DNA of 35,504 nt from assembly GCA_902774395.1 (NCBI GenBank), contig CACYIK010000016.1:1-35504 (forward strand), given 5' to 3'. Position numbers and translations under genes: made by a program. The notes under the pieces are model-generated. The model ran no database searches. It was not told where the DNA came from and saw only the letters and a program-made list of their open reading frames with translations. The DNA is from an uncultured Bacteroidota bacterium. GTDB lineage: Bacteria; Bacteroidota; Bacteroidia; Bacteroidales; P3. Within the stretch, counting starts at the first letter, position 1; every line of letters starts with the position of its first letter. Positions 14,589 through 25,241 of this stretch are shown piece after piece.

Positions 14589-16547
14589 TTATTCAACGCG
14601 CTGAGGGGGGGGGGTAGAAGTATCTAATTTACAGTAGATTGAGTTGTTCGAAAGAAACTCAGGAACAATATTCTTCATCTTGGCCACAATCTGCATGTCG
14701 TCCATCTGTTCAAGGATGGTCCAGAGCTCGTTGTACTCGCGGTCGATGGCATCGATGGGGTAGCGACGCACCTGGGCGCGCATAATCTTGGGGTGGTAGG
14801 TGGGGATGGTGTTCTCCTTGGTGGCGAGGAGTTCCTCGTAGAGTTTCTCACCCGGGCGGAGACCGATCTCCTTTATCTCGATGCCCTTCATGCCGCTGAG
14901 CTGTATCATCTTGCGGGCCATGTCGTAAATCTTGACGGGCTTGCCCATGTCAAAAACGAAGATGTCGCCACCCTCGCCCATGGCGCCGGCCTCGAGGACG
15001 AGGTTGCAGGCCTCGGGTATGGTCATGAAGTAGCGTATGATGTCCTTGTGGGTGACCGTCAGCGGGCCGCCGGCAGCAAGCTGCTTCTTGAAGAGCGGAA
15101 TCACCGAGCCATTGGAGCCAAGGACGTTGCCGAAGCGGGTGGTCACGAAGTGGGTCTGCTCGTTGGAGCGGCTCTGGATATAGATTTCGGCCATGCGCTT
15201 GGTAGCGCCCATGACGTTGGTGGGGTTGACAGCCTTGTCGGTAGAAATCATGACGAACTTCTGCACGCCGTACTTGATGGCAAGGTCGGCCAGGTTGCGG
15301 GTGCCGAAGACATTGATAAAGACTGCCTCGTAGGGGTTCTCCTCCATGAAGGGCACATGCTTGTAGGCGGCGGCATGGTAGACCAGCTGGGGGTGGTAGA
15401 GTTCGAAGACCTCCTCCATGCGGGCCTTGTCCTTGACGTTGGCGATGACAAACGCCATGCGGTCGAGGTGATCCTTGTAGGTATTCTTCAACTCGAACTG
15501 GAGGTCGTACATAGGACTCTCAGCCTGGTCGAGCATAATGACCTTCTTGGGTTGGTAGGTCATCAGCTGGCGGCATATCTCGGAGCCTATGGATCCAGCG
15601 GCGCCGGTAACGAGCACCACCTTGTCGACAACCTCGCGGACGATATTGACGTTGTCCATCTTGATAGGCTCACGCTCCAGCAGGTCCTCAATCTTGATAT
15701 CCTGAATCTGGTTGGCCGAGAAGGAGCCATTGAGCCACGTAGAGACGTGTGGGACGGCCTTGACGGTCATGCCGAGGTCGAGGGCCTTGTTAGTAATGGC
15801 CTGCTTGTGAAGCGTGCGGATGGTGGGAATGGCGATGATGAGCTGTTTGACATTCTTGGACTCGATGAACTTGGTGTTGAGCACCGAGCGGGCACGCATC
15901 ACAGGGACACCATTGAGCTGCTGGTTGACCTTCGACATGTCGTCGTCGATGAAAGCCAAAACATGGTATTCGTAGTTGCTCTCCTGTTTAAGGGCGTTAT
16001 AGGCTATCATACCCGCAGCGCCGGCACCGTAGATGACCACATTGACAGAGGGACGGCGACGACGGAAGAACTCGTTGTAGACGCGCTGCATGAACATGCG
16101 CGATAAGATCATCAGTATGCCCAAGATAAGGTAGAGCGTCAGAGACTCACGGTAGGAAAGCATGTAGGCAGTAGAGACGATGGGGGGAGTGAACTGGTAG
16201 TTGATAATATTGACAATCCAGCACAAAATTAAAGGAGCGATGGCGGTCGTCATGATCTTGTAGATATCCCTCATGCCGGCATGGCGGATGATGCCGCGGT
16301 AGGAGCCGGTGATGAAGAAGAAGATGGTGGTGAGCATGAACGACCAGATGAACTTAATCAAGTTGCCACGGGTGAAGACCTCGGGAAGTCCGTTGGCACG
16401 GAAAGCCTCCATCAGCCCGAAAGCCATCAGGAACAGCACCACATCTATGACAAGAACGAGCCACTGTGAGATAGTGGAATGGCGATACTTCCTAATGAGA
16501 TAGAATGACCATCTCCTAAGCATTGATCGGTGAGAGTTTTTTTCCAT
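14589..16547 (-). CDS. Membrane UDP-sugar 4,6-dehydratase/epimerase (CapD/PglF/FlaA1-like)
   Basis: 652 residues from the ATG at 16547. About four N-terminal membrane helices (residues ~25-150) are followed by a first Rossmann-like domain (YGAGAAG, ~170) and a second, catalytic SDR domain starting VTGAAGSIGSEI at 313-324. STDKAVNPTNVMGATKRMAE matches the catalytic segment of the CapD/PglF group, which dehydrates UDP-HexNAc to a 4-keto-6-deoxy sugar. The C-terminal GLRPGEKLYEEL is also typical. The extreme C-terminus is encoded across a C10 tract (14605-14614). It likely supplies a deoxy-aminosugar to the polysaccharide; the exact product cannot be read. Confidence 0.9.
   Translation of the reverse strand: MEKNSHRSMLRRWSFYLIRKYRHSTISQWLVLVIDVVLFLMAFGLMEAFRANGLPEVFTRGNLIKFIWSFMLTTIFFFITGSYRGIIRHAGMRDIYKIMTTAIAPLILCWIVNIINYQFTPPIVSTAYMLSYRESLTLYLILGILMILSRMFMQRVYNEFFRRRRPSVNVVIYGAGAAGMIAYNALKQESNYEYHVLAFIDDDMSKVNQQLNGVPVMRARSVLNTKFIESKNVKQLIIAIPTIRTLHKQAITNKALDLGMTVKAVPHVSTWLNGSFSANQIQDIKIEDLLEREPIKMDNVNIVREVVDKVVLVTGAAGSIGSEICRQLMTYQPKKVIMLDQAESPMYDLQFELKNTYKDHLDRMAFVIANVKDKARMEEVFELYHPQLVYHAAAYKHVPFMEENPYEAVFINVFGTRNLADLAIKYGVQKFVMISTDKAVNPTNVMGATKRMAEIYIQSRSNEQTHFVTTRFGNVLGSNGSVIPLFKKQLAAGGPLTVTHKDIIRYFMTIPEACNLVLEAGAMGEGGDIFVFDMGKPVKIYDMARKMIQLSGMKGIEIKEIGLRPGEKLYEELLATKENTIPTYHPKIMRAQVRRYPIDAIDREYNELWTILEQMDDMQIVAKMKNIVPEFLSNNSIYCKLDTSTPPPQRVE
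14605..14614. repeat. Ten-base G/C homopolymer at the end of the CapD-like gene
   Basis: Ten consecutive G on the + strand (C on the coding strand) encode part of a Thr-Pro-Pro-Pro tail seven codons from the stop. One-base slippage would change only the last few residues and stop before the next gene. Confidence 0.9.
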
Positions 16548-16560
16548 ATAGCGCTAAAGT

Positions 16561-17823
16561 TTATAATCTTGCATCAATAATATTACGAGGCAGCATGCCT
16601 TTGACATCGTATATAACCCCCGGCTGCGGCACCAAGGCCCGCAGGTCGAGGTCGCGGAAGCAGTCATGGGCCACCGCAAGGATGGCAGCGTCATAAGAAC
16701 CTTCCGGCAACTGGTTGGTCACCTGAGGATTCTTGTCTGTGTCGACCCAAGGGTCGTAGATGGTGATATTGGGTGTATATTCGCGGAGGGTGTGGTAGAT
16801 GTCGACAATTTTGGTGTTGCGGGTGTCGGGGCAGTTCTCCTTGAAGGTGAAGCCGAGGATAAGGATGCGGGCATCCTTGACAGGCACACCCTTGAGGTTC
16901 ATCTGACGGATGGTCTGGTTGGCCACATAAGCCCCCATGGAGTTGTTGAGGCGACGGGCGTTGCTCATCACACGCGGCAGCACACCATAGAGTTGCGATT
17001 TCTGGATGAGGTAGTAGGGGTCGACACTGATACAATGACCGCCTACCAAGCCCGGCTTGAGTTTGATGAAGTTCCACTTGGAGGCTGCGGCGTCAAGCAC
17101 ATCGTTGGTGTCGATACCCATGGCGTTGAATATCTTAGCCAGCTCGTTGACGAAAGCGATATTGACGTCGCGCTGGCTGTTCTCGATAATCTTCGAGGCT
17201 TCGGCAACCTTGATGGAAGGGGCCTTGTGGGTGCCGTTGACGAGTACCGAGTTGTACATGTCGTCGATGAGGTCGGCGGCTTCGGGTGTGGAACCAGAGG
17301 TTACCTTACGGATGGTCTCCACACGGTGCTGCTTGTCGCCGGGGTTGATGCGCTCGGGACTGTAGCCGGCGTAGTAGTCGACATTGAGGGTGAATCCCGT
17401 GAGTTTTTCTATTACCGGCAGGCACTCCTCTTCGGTGACACCAGGGTATACGGTGCTCTCGTAGATGACGATATCGTCCTTGGAGATCACCTTGCCCACC
17501 ACCTCGGAAGCTCCCAACAGGGGGCTGAGGTCGGGGCGGTTATTGTCGTCGACAGGCGTGGGTACGGCAACGATATAGACGTTGCAGTCTTTGATATCCT
17601 CGAGCGACGAGGTGCAGCGGAAGCCGTGGTTGCGGATAGCATCCTGCAGAAGGTCGTCCTCCACCTCGAGGGTGGCGTCATGTCCCTGCATGAGTGCCTC
17701 CACACGGCGGCTGTTGATGTCGAAGCCCACGGTGGGGTACTCCGTCGAGAAAAGACGCGCCAAGGGAAGTCCCACATAGCCGAGACCCACAACGCAAATC
17801 TTTATGTCGCTCAGTGTTATCAT
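16561..17823 (-). CDS. UDP-N-acetylhexosamine 6-dehydrogenase (WbpA/TviB-like)
   Basis: 420 residues. It oxidises C6 of a UDP-HexNAc to the uronic acid with two NAD. The NAD fold starts VVGLGYVGLPLA (~11-22). YESTVYPGVTEEEC, GYSPERINPGDK and the central helix KIIENSQRDVNIAFVNELA follow in family order. The catalytic C264 is in GGHCISVDPYYL. The pattern fits UDP-GlcNAc or UDP-GalNAc dehydrogenases rather than UDP-glucose dehydrogenase. With the adjacent WbpE-, WbpD- and WbpB-like genes, UDP-GlcNAc is the most likely substrate. The start is the ATG at 17823, 9 nt after the aminotransferase stop. Confidence 0.9.
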   Translation of the reverse strand: MITLSDIKICVVGLGYVGLPLARLFSTEYPTVGFDINSRRVEALMQGHDATLEVEDDLLQDAIRNHGFRCTSSLEDIKDCNVYIVAVPTPVDDNNRPDLSPLLGASEVVGKVISKDDIVIYESTVYPGVTEEECLPVIEKLTGFTLNVDYYAGYSPERINPGDKQHRVETIRKVTSGSTPEAADLIDDMYNSVLVNGTHKAPSIKVAEASKIIENSQRDVNIAFVNELAKIFNAMGIDTNDVLDAAASKWNFIKLKPGLVGGHCISVDPYYLIQKSQLYGVLPRVMSNARRLNNSMGAYVANQTIRQMNLKGVPVKDARILILGFTFKENCPDTRNTKIVDIYHTLREYTPNITIYDPWVDTDKNPQVTNQLPEGSYDAAILAVAHDCFRDLDLRALVPQPGVIYDVKGMLPRNIIDARL

Positions 17824-17832
17824 GTTTAGTAG

Positions 17833-18939
17833 TTAAGCTGTTAAGACAATAGATACAATATGCTCAATTTCCTCGTCGGTGAGGTAGGGGTGCATGGGCA
17901 GCGACAGGACGGTCTCGGTCAGACGCTTGGCCACAGGGCAAGGCTCCTGCCCAAGGCTGGCAAAGGCCGTCTGCTGGCTCATGGCGCGGGGATAGTAGAC
18001 CATCGAAGGGATGCCGGCGGCTTTGAGGCGGGCCTGTATCTCGTCACGATTCTCCGCCTGGATGGTATACTGCGCCCAAGAGGAGGTGTATCCATCAGGT
18101 ACTTTAGGAGACTTTATCTTGCCGGCGAGGAGTTCGTCATATTTTCGTGCCACACGGTTCACGGCCTCCACCTCCTCGTTGAAATGATGCATCTTTACCT
18201 GAAGCACCGCAGCCTGGAGGGTATCGAGACGTGAATTGAAGCCGAGGCGGACGTTGTCGTATTTATCTGTGCCCTTGCCATGTACGCGCAGTGAACGCAA
18301 CAGGGCGGCATAGTCGTCGTTGTCAGTGAAAAGGGCACCACCGTCGCCATAACAACCCAAAGGTTTTGCAGGGAAGAAGGAGGTGGTGGCGATGTCGCCG
18401 AAGGAGCAGTTCCTACGGCCCTGAAGAGAGCCTCCAAAGCCCTGGGCACCGTCCTCGATAAGGTCGAGAGCCATACCCCGACAGAACTCATGGAGTCTTT
18501 CGTAATCGGCAGGCAGACCGAAGAGGTCGACAGCCATCACCGCCACTGGCGTGGGACCGTCGCCCTGCTCGATGAGAGCATAATATTTCTTTATCAGGTC
18601 GTCGACATCAATATTAAAGGTATCCTTGTTGACGTCGACAAACACGGGCGTAGCCCCAACCATCGCCACGGCCTCGGCAGTGGCGAAGAAAGTGAAGTCG
18701 GGCACGAAAACGGCATCGCCCGGACCGATATTCAAAGCCATCAGTGCCATCGAAAGGGCGTCGGTACCGTTGCCACAGGAGATGCAGTGCTTTACTCCCA
18801 CATAGTCGGCCAGCTGCTGCTCCAACTCGGCCACCTGCGAACCCATGATATAGGCTCCGCTACGGGCGACTCCCAGCAGGGCTTCGTCCATCTCGGCACG
18901 CATGGCCTCATATTGTCTATGTAGATCGCGGAACTGCAT
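17833..18939 (-). CDS. DegT/DnrJ/EryC1 family sugar aminotransferase (WbpE-like)
   Basis: 368 residues, PLP enzyme. It has the SGNGTDAL cofactor loop (~56), the EDGAQGFG aspartate region, and SFFPAKPLGCYGDGGA with the Schiff-base lysine K192. The FFPAKPLGCYGDGG form is characteristic of WbpE-type enzymes that transaminate UDP-3-oxo-GlcNAcA to the 3-amino sugar. It starts one base after the stop of the acetyltransferase gene, so the two are tightly coupled. The order of genes matches the reaction order only partly, as is usual for these clusters. Confidence 0.92.
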   Translation of the reverse strand: MQFRDLHRQYEAMRAEMDEALLGVARSGAYIMGSQVAELEQQLADYVGVKHCISCGNGTDALSMALMALNIGPGDAVFVPDFTFFATAEAVAMVGATPVFVDVNKDTFNIDVDDLIKKYYALIEQGDGPTPVAVMAVDLFGLPADYERLHEFCRGMALDLIEDGAQGFGGSLQGRRNCSFGDIATTSFFPAKPLGCYGDGGALFTDNDDYAALLRSLRVHGKGTDKYDNVRLGFNSRLDTLQAAVLQVKMHHFNEEVEAVNRVARKYDELLAGKIKSPKVPDGYTSSWAQYTIQAENRDEIQARLKAAGIPSMVYYPRAMSQQTAFASLGQEPCPVAKRLTETVLSLPMHPYLTDEEIEHIVSIVLTA

Positions 18940-18940
18940 A

Positions 18941-19420
18941 TTATTCTTCTACTTTTCCAATGATTTTTGCTGGTACTCCGGCCACAATTGCATAATCGGG
19001 CACATCCTTCGTTACCACGGCGCCGGCACCCACCAAGGCATGGCGGCCAACGGTGTGACCGCAGACGATGGTAGCGTTGGCTCCTATCGAAGCTCCCTCC
19101 TTGACCAGCGTGCGCTCGTAGTGGCCATTGGCGGGACGGTCAAGTCTCGGCATCAGTACGTTGGTGAAGACACAACTGGGACCGAGGAAGACATTGTCCT
19201 CTATCTCCACACCCTCGTAGACCGACACGTTGTTCTGTATGCGTACGCCGTTGCCAATCTTGACATTGGGGCCGATGTTGACATTCTGTCCCAACGAGCA
19301 TTTCTCGCCCAGCACGGCACCCTTCTGGATATGGCAGAAATGCCACACCTTGGTACCTTTGCCCAGGGTCACGCCATCGTCAACATACGAGCTCTCGTGT
19401 ATATATACTTCTTCGTTCAA
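18941..19420 (-). CDS. Hexapeptide-repeat N-acetyltransferase (WbpD-like)
   Basis: 159 residues, left-handed beta-helix acyltransferase. Hexapeptide repeats run from about residue 10 to 150 ([69 protein letters not shown]). The insertion [13 protein letters not shown] is typical of WbpD/WlbB enzymes, which acetylate the 3-amino group of UDP-GlcNAc3NA. The start is TTG at 19420: an in-frame TAG lies two codons upstream and there is no in-frame ATG before residue 89. That start abuts the array at 19421-19456, which may have displaced an original ATG (inference). Confidence 0.9.
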   Translation of the reverse strand: MNEEVYIHESSYVDDGVTLGKGTKVWHFCHIQKGAVLGEKCSLGQNVNIGPNVKIGNGVRIQNNVSVYEGVEIEDNVFLGPSCVFTNVLMPRLDRPANGHYERTLVKEGASIGANATIVCGHTVGRHALVGAGAVVTKDVPDYAIVAGVPAKIIGKVEE

Positions 19421-19456
19421 TTTCTAATTAATCATTAATCGTTAACCATTAACCGT
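19421..19456. repeat. Period-7 word array (RTTAAYG) between wbpB-like and wbpD-like genes
   Basis: On the minus strand the words are GTTAATG, GTTAACG, ATTAATG, ATTAATT. They fill the gap from the oxidoreductase stop to the TTG start of the acetyltransferase. Confidence 0.8.
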
Positions 19457-19459
19457 TAT

Positions 19460-20471
<1,012 letters not shown>

Positions 20472-21323
20472 AAACAAACAGTCACACTGTCGGTCCAGTA
20501 AGGGATAGAGCGGTGGAAGGTCTGTTTGTATTTGGTTTTGTCGAGCACCGAATAGGCCGGCCGTTTCACCGGGCTGGGGAACTCGTCGCTGTGGCACGGC
20601 ATGATATTGCAGGCGGTTTGGCCACTCTGGCGTGCTATCTCCTTGGTAAAGTCGTACCATGAGCAGACGCCCTCGTTACTGAAGTGATAGACGCCCTCGT
20701 GTCCTCGATAGCTGCCTTCTTCAATAATATCGAATATCGCGCGCGCGAGGTCACCGGCATAGGTAGGGGTGCCTACCTGGTCGAAGACCACCTTGAGTTC
20801 GGGCTTGGTGGCCGTAAGGGTGAGCATGGTCAGCAGGAAGTTCTTTCCGTATTCGCTGTAGAGCCATGCCGTGCGGAATATCAGGTGACGGCACTGCATG
20901 GCAGCCTGTTCGCCTGCCAGCTTGGTACGGCCGTAAGCGCCCGTGGGGTTGCTGGGTTCCTCCTCGCGACAGGGAGTGTTGTTCATGTTGCCGCCGAAGA
21001 CATAGTCGGTAGAGACATGTATCAGGGTGCCGTCGACCGCCTTCATGGCCTCGGCCAGATAGCCCACAGCCTCGGCATTGATGCGAAGGGCTGTGGCCTC
21101 ATCGCTCTCGGCACGGTCGACATTGGTGTAGGCCGCACAGTTGACGATTAGCTGTATACCATGGTCGGCCACAAAGGAGCGCACCGCCTCGCGAGAGGTG
21201 ATGTCCAACTCGGCCACATCGGTAAAGAACCACGTGTGTTGCGAACGCGGCGCCAATAGCCGCATGTGTGTGCCAAGTTGTCCGTTTGAGCCTGTAACCA
21301 AGATATTCATCAGAAACCAATGT

Positions 21324-21878
21324 TTAGTTAAAAGGGGTTATAAAGTCAGCGAAAAGAGGATGGTGGCTGTCTTTCTCCGAGAGGAGCACCTCGCCTTTGG
21401 GTAGCTGCCAGTCGATGGCCAGCATAGGGTCGTCCCAAGCTATGGCACCTTCGGACTCGGGGTGGTAGTATTCGTCGCACTTGTATTGAAACACCGCCTC
21501 GTCGCTCAGCACGGCAAAGCCATGGGCCATGCCCTTGGGGAGGAAGAACTGACGATGGTTCTCGCCGGTGAGTTCCACAGCGATATGGCGGCCGTAGGTC
21601 TTCGAGTCACGACGGATATCGACGGCCACGTCAAGCACTCGTCCTTGGACCACCCTCACCAGTTTCGACTGGGCATAGGGCGGTTTCTGGAAGTGGAGGC
21701 CACGCACCACACCGTAGCGCGACTTAGACTCATTGTCCTGCACGAAGGTCACCTGCATGCCCGTCTGGGCGGCGAAGTCGCGCACGCTGAAACTCTCGAA
21801 GAAGTATCCACGCGCATCGCCGAAGACACGGGGCTCGATAATCTTGACGCCTTCTATCTCTGTATCAATTACGTTCAT
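21324..21878 (-). CDS. rfbC: dTDP-4-dehydrorhamnose 3,5-epimerase
   Basis: 184 residues, cupin fold. [44 protein letters not shown] (with the catalytic His in GLHFQ), [14 protein letters not shown] and [10 protein letters not shown] are present in order. Its ATG at 21878 lies inside the end of rfbA, a 14-nt overlap pointing to translational coupling. It acts between RfbB and RfbD in dTDP-rhamnose synthesis. Confidence 0.97.
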   Translation of the reverse strand: MNVIDTEIEGVKIIEPRVFGDARGYFFESFSVRDFAAQTGMQVTFVQDNESKSRYGVVRGLHFQKPPYAQSKLVRVVQGRVLDVAVDIRRDSKTYGRHIAVELTGENHRQFFLPKGMAHGFAVLSDEAVFQYKCDEYYHPESEGAIAWDDPMLAIDWQLPKGEVLLSEKDSHHPLFADFITPFN

Positions 21879-22749
21879 TGTCTATCAGTTTCAATAGATA
21901 CTGTCCGTACTGGTTCTTCACCATAGGCTGAGCCACGCGACGGATATCGTCTGCGCTAAGCCAGCCCTGCTCGTAGCCGATGCTCTCCAAGCAAGCCACC
22001 TTCAGACCCTGACGTTTCTCGATGACCTCGATAAAGGTCGACGCCTCGGCCAACGAGTCGTGGGTGCCGGTGTCGAGCCAGGCAAAGCCACGGCCCATGA
22101 GTTGCACGTTAAGTTCTCCGTCCTTGAGGAATTCCTGGTTCACCGTGGTGATTTCCAGCTCGCCACGGGCGCTGGGTTTGATGCCCTTGGCCACACGGAC
22201 CACCTTGTTGGGGTAGAAATAGAGTCCCACGACGGCATAGTTGGACTTGGGCTCCGTGGGTTTCTCCTCGATGGAGAGCACACGGCCGGTGTTGTCGAAC
22301 TCGGCCACGCCGTAGCGCTCGGGGTCGGCCACCCAGTAGCCGAAGACCGTAGCCTCTTTCTTCTCCTCGGCGGTAGCCACCGCTTGGCGCAGCATTTTGC
22401 TCAAGCCGTTGCCGTGGAAAATATTGTCGCCCAGCACCAAACACACGTCATCATCGCCAATAAACTCCTCGCCGATGATGAAAGCCTGTGCCAGTCCGTC
22501 GGGCGAAGGCTGTTCGGCATAGGAGAAGCGGACGCCGAAGTCGCTGCCGTCGCCCAACAGGCGACGGAAACCCGGCAAGTCGTGCGGGGTGGAGATAATC
22601 AGGATGTCGCGGATGCCGGCGAGCATCAGCACCGAGATGGGGTAGTACACCATCGGTTTGTCGTAGATGGGGAGGAGCTGCTTGCTGACCCCCTTGGTAA
22701 TAGGATAAAGGCGGGTGCCGGAGCCTCCCGCCAATACGATACCTTTCAT
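21865..22749 (-). CDS. rfbA: Glucose-1-phosphate thymidylyltransferase
   Basis: 294 residues. It joins dTTP and glucose-1-phosphate to dTDP-glucose. The nucleotide-binding start [43 protein letters not shown] and [14 protein letters not shown] are all present and the length is standard. It lies 21 nt after wzc stop and overlaps rfbC. It supplies the activated glucose for rhamnose synthesis in the operon. Confidence 0.97.
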   Translation of the reverse strand: MKGIVLAGGSGTRLYPITKGVSKQLLPIYDKPMVYYPISVLMLAGIRDILIISTPHDLPGFRRLLGDGSDFGVRFSYAEQPSPDGLAQAFIIGEEFIGDDDVCLVLGDNIFHGNGLSKMLRQAVATAEEKKEATVFGYWVADPERYGVAEFDNTGRVLSIEEKPTEPKSNYAVVGLYFYPNKVVRVAKGIKPSARGELEITTVNQEFLKDGELNVQLMGRGFAWLDTGTHDSLAEASTFIEVIEKRQGLKVACLESIGYEQGWLSADDIRRVAQPMVKNQYGQYLLKLIDNERN

Positions 22750-22770
22750 TATTCTAAGGTTTGATTCAGT

Positions 22771-25218
22771 TTACTTTTCTTTTGATGCGTCACTCTCTTC
22801 TCCATAGCCGTAGCCATAACCGTAACCATAGCCGTAACCATAGCCATAACCATAGCCATAACCGTAACCATAGCCGTAGCCATAACCATAGCCGCCGTAG
22901 CGCTTCTTGATGAGAGGCACGTCGGTAAGGATGACAGCCATATTCTTGAAACGATCCTTATCAGCCATCTCCTGGATGAAGGGCAGCGAGTTCTTGTTCA
23001 GGTAACCCACACGCATGATATAGGCAGTGAGGTCGGACACACGGTTGATGACCGCCGAGTCGGCGACAATCTGGCCAGGCGTAGAGTCGAAGATGATATA
23101 GTCGTAGTGCTGACGGAGATAGGCCACGAGGCGATCAAGTTTATCGCCCATCAGCAGCTGTGTGGCGTTGGGCGGCGTCTTCTCGCAGACGATATAGTCG
23201 AGGTGGTCACTCGTCTCACTGTGCATGATATACTTGTCGAAGTTATCGTCCTGGTCGAGCAGATAGTGGATCAAGCCCGTGCGGTTGTGACGGTCGATGG
23301 TCTTCGAGAGGCTGCGCTTACGCAGGTCGAAGTCGGCCAACAGCGTCCGCTTGCCTGTATAGGCCAGCGAGAGGGCCAGGTTCAGAGCCGTGTACGACTT
23401 ACCCTCGCCAGGTACCGTCGACACCGTCTGGATGACCTTCTCACCATCCTTCAGGAAGAACGGTATATTCGACTGCAATAGTCGGAAGGCTTCGGTGACG
23501 ACATCCGTACCGTTGGCAGTGACGATAATCTCATCGTTGGCACGGGCCGCAGGCTTCTGCGGAATCTCACCCAGGATGGGGATATTCGTGGCACGTTCGA
23601 CATCCATCTTCGAACGCACCTTGGTGTCGAAGAAGTTGATGGCGAACATGATGAGTGCCGGCAAAGCCAGACCGAGGAGGATAGCCACCAAGGCATGCAT
23701 AATCAGGCTGGGACCCGAGAGGTTCACGATGGCGGGCTCCACCACCTTGGCGTTGGCCACGGTGACAGCCAGGTTCATCGCCGTCTCCTCGCGTTTGCTC
23801 AACAGGTAGAGGTACAGCTCCTCTTTGATTTTCTGCTGACGGGTGACCTCGGTGACAGCCTTGGTCTGCGTAGGCATGGCAGCAATCTGTCCGCGGGCGC
23901 GGGCCTCCTGACTACGGGCATCCTGCAGACGAACACGCGTGGCGTTCATCAAGTTGCTGATGGAGGAGTTGATGGCACTCAACTGGTCGTCCAACTGCTG
24001 CTTGTACTGGCGTACCTGCGGGTTGTTAGGACCGGCGGTGGTCTTCAGTTTCTTGTACTGGCTGACAACACTGTTATACTGGCTGATCATGCTTTGGATG
24101 CCAGCATCGCTGATACCCACGTTGGCGGGAATCAGTTCCTCTTTGTTCACAGGGTCGGAGACATGGTTCTTGATGTAGCTGATCAGCGTCATCTCGGTCT
24201 CCAGCTTGGTCACCTCATCATTATAGCGCTGTCCCTGCTGCAACAGCTGGGACGAAGCACCGGTGAGGTCGGGCAGCTGGGAACCACGCTTAATGGACTC
24301 CACCTGAGCGTCGACGACATCCAGCTCGCCAGATATCAAGGCGATACGCTCGGAGATAAACTGGTTGGTCTTCTGTGCCACCTTGTTCTTGTCGTCCACT
24401 GCGTCGTCGTTATATACGGCAATCAGGGTGTCCACAACCTGGTTGGCACGCTTGGAGTTGTTGTCATTGAAGACGATGGAGACAATCGACGCCATCTTGT
24501 CAACGCGGCTAATGCTCAACTTATTAAGCATCGCACGAGCCACCGTCAACGACGGATGCACACCCATGTGGAGGGTCACACCTTCGAAACTCTTGTTGTA
24601 ATACTTGGTGCGCTCGATGACAAAGGCCACGCTGTCGTCAAACTGTACCGGCTGGCTGAAATACGCCTCGGCCTGTTTGACCACACCGTCTTTCGACGCC
24701 TTGAACATATACTTGTTGTTGGCCTTGGGCGTAACGTCGATGGAGATATCCAGATCACGGACAAACTGGCCGCTGTCGCGTACAACCAGCTCTAACGGGG
24801 CATCGTCGAAATAGGATATCTTCTTGAACATGTCCGTACGCTCACAAGGATAGTTCAGTTTCAGACGCTGCACCACCTGGTTCATCAACCACGAAGATTT
24901 CAGCATGTATATCTCATTCTCGAGCGACATACTTCCGTTGCCGAGGTCCATGCTGCTCAGGATGGCGTCCATGTTCTTCTGCGAGTACCTGATGTTGTTG
25001 CCCTCATCCCTTACGAGGATGGTGCCCGACGCGGTGTAGGTCTTGGGCTTCGACTTGTAATAGAAGCCCGCCACAATCAAGCACACCAACACGGAGATGA
25101 CGAACCACCACCAGTTGTTCAACACCATGAAGATGAGGTCGCGAATCGTGATCGAGTTACCGTTCTCGTTCGACTCATTATCTCCGTTCTGGAGCTGTCT
25201 GTTGTTGTATCTTTCCAT
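22771..25218 (-). CDS. wzc: Polysaccharide co-polymerase and BY-type tyrosine autokinase (Wzc-like)
   Basis: 815 residues, inner membrane. A first membrane helix (FMVLNNWWWFVISVLVCLIVAGF, ~33-53) starts the Wzz domain; a long periplasmic coiled-coil region follows to the second helix near residue 510. The cytosolic kinase domain has Walker A VPGEGKS with K607 and Walker A' LLADFDLRKRSLS. The C-terminus, where Wzc carries its phosphorylated tyrosine cluster, is replaced by an almost pure Tyr-Gly alternation of 15 dipeptides (22802-22891), then EESDASKEK. Wzc controls chain length and export with Wza. It follows wza by 23 nt. Confidence 0.95.
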   Translation of the reverse strand: MERYNNRQLQNGDNESNENGNSITIRDLIFMVLNNWWWFVISVLVCLIVAGFYYKSKPKTYTASGTILVRDEGNNIRYSQKNMDAILSSMDLGNGSMSLENEIYMLKSSWLMNQVVQRLKLNYPCERTDMFKKISYFDDAPLELVVRDSGQFVRDLDISIDVTPKANNKYMFKASKDGVVKQAEAYFSQPVQFDDSVAFVIERTKYYNKSFEGVTLHMGVHPSLTVARAMLNKLSISRVDKMASIVSIVFNDNNSKRANQVVDTLIAVYNDDAVDDKNKVAQKTNQFISERIALISGELDVVDAQVESIKRGSQLPDLTGASSQLLQQGQRYNDEVTKLETEMTLISYIKNHVSDPVNKEELIPANVGISDAGIQSMISQYNSVVSQYKKLKTTAGPNNPQVRQYKQQLDDQLSAINSSISNLMNATRVRLQDARSQEARARGQIAAMPTQTKAVTEVTRQQKIKEELYLYLLSKREETAMNLAVTVANAKVVEPAIVNLSGPSLIMHALVAILLGLALPALIMFAINFFDTKVRSKMDVERATNIPILGEIPQKPAARANDEIIVTANGTDVVTEAFRLLQSNIPFFLKDGEKVIQTVSTVPGEGKSYTALNLALSLAYTGKRTLLADFDLRKRSLSKTIDRHNRTGLIHYLLDQDDNFDKYIMHSETSDHLDYIVCEKTPPNATQLLMGDKLDRLVAYLRQHYDYIIFDSTPGQIVADSAVINRVSDLTAYIMRVGYLNKNSLPFIQEMADKDRFKNMAVILTDVPLIKKRYGGYGYGYGYGYGYGYGYGYGYGYGYGYGYGYGEESDASKEK
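22802..22891. repeat. (Tyr-Gly)15 hexanucleotide repeat at the Wzc C-terminus
   Basis: Fifteen 6-nt units, each CCATAG, CCGTAG, CCATAA or CCGTAA on the + strand, encode alternating Gly and Tyr. The third positions vary (TAT/TAC, GGC/GGT) while the protein pattern does not. Confidence 0.97.
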
Positions 25219-25241
25219 CTTTGTTATCTAGGATTTTTCTG

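Noticed and set aside
14793..16106. 437-codon open frame on the + strand opposite the CapD-like gene
   Set aside because: It is antisense to a clear enzyme gene; long shadow frames are expected in this C-ending codon bias. Its translation is Val/Gly/Asp/His-rich with no family resemblance.
16666..17829. 387-codon open frame on the + strand opposite the WbpA-like gene
   Set aside because: Shadow of a well-supported dehydrogenase gene, with no recognisable motifs and no promoter.
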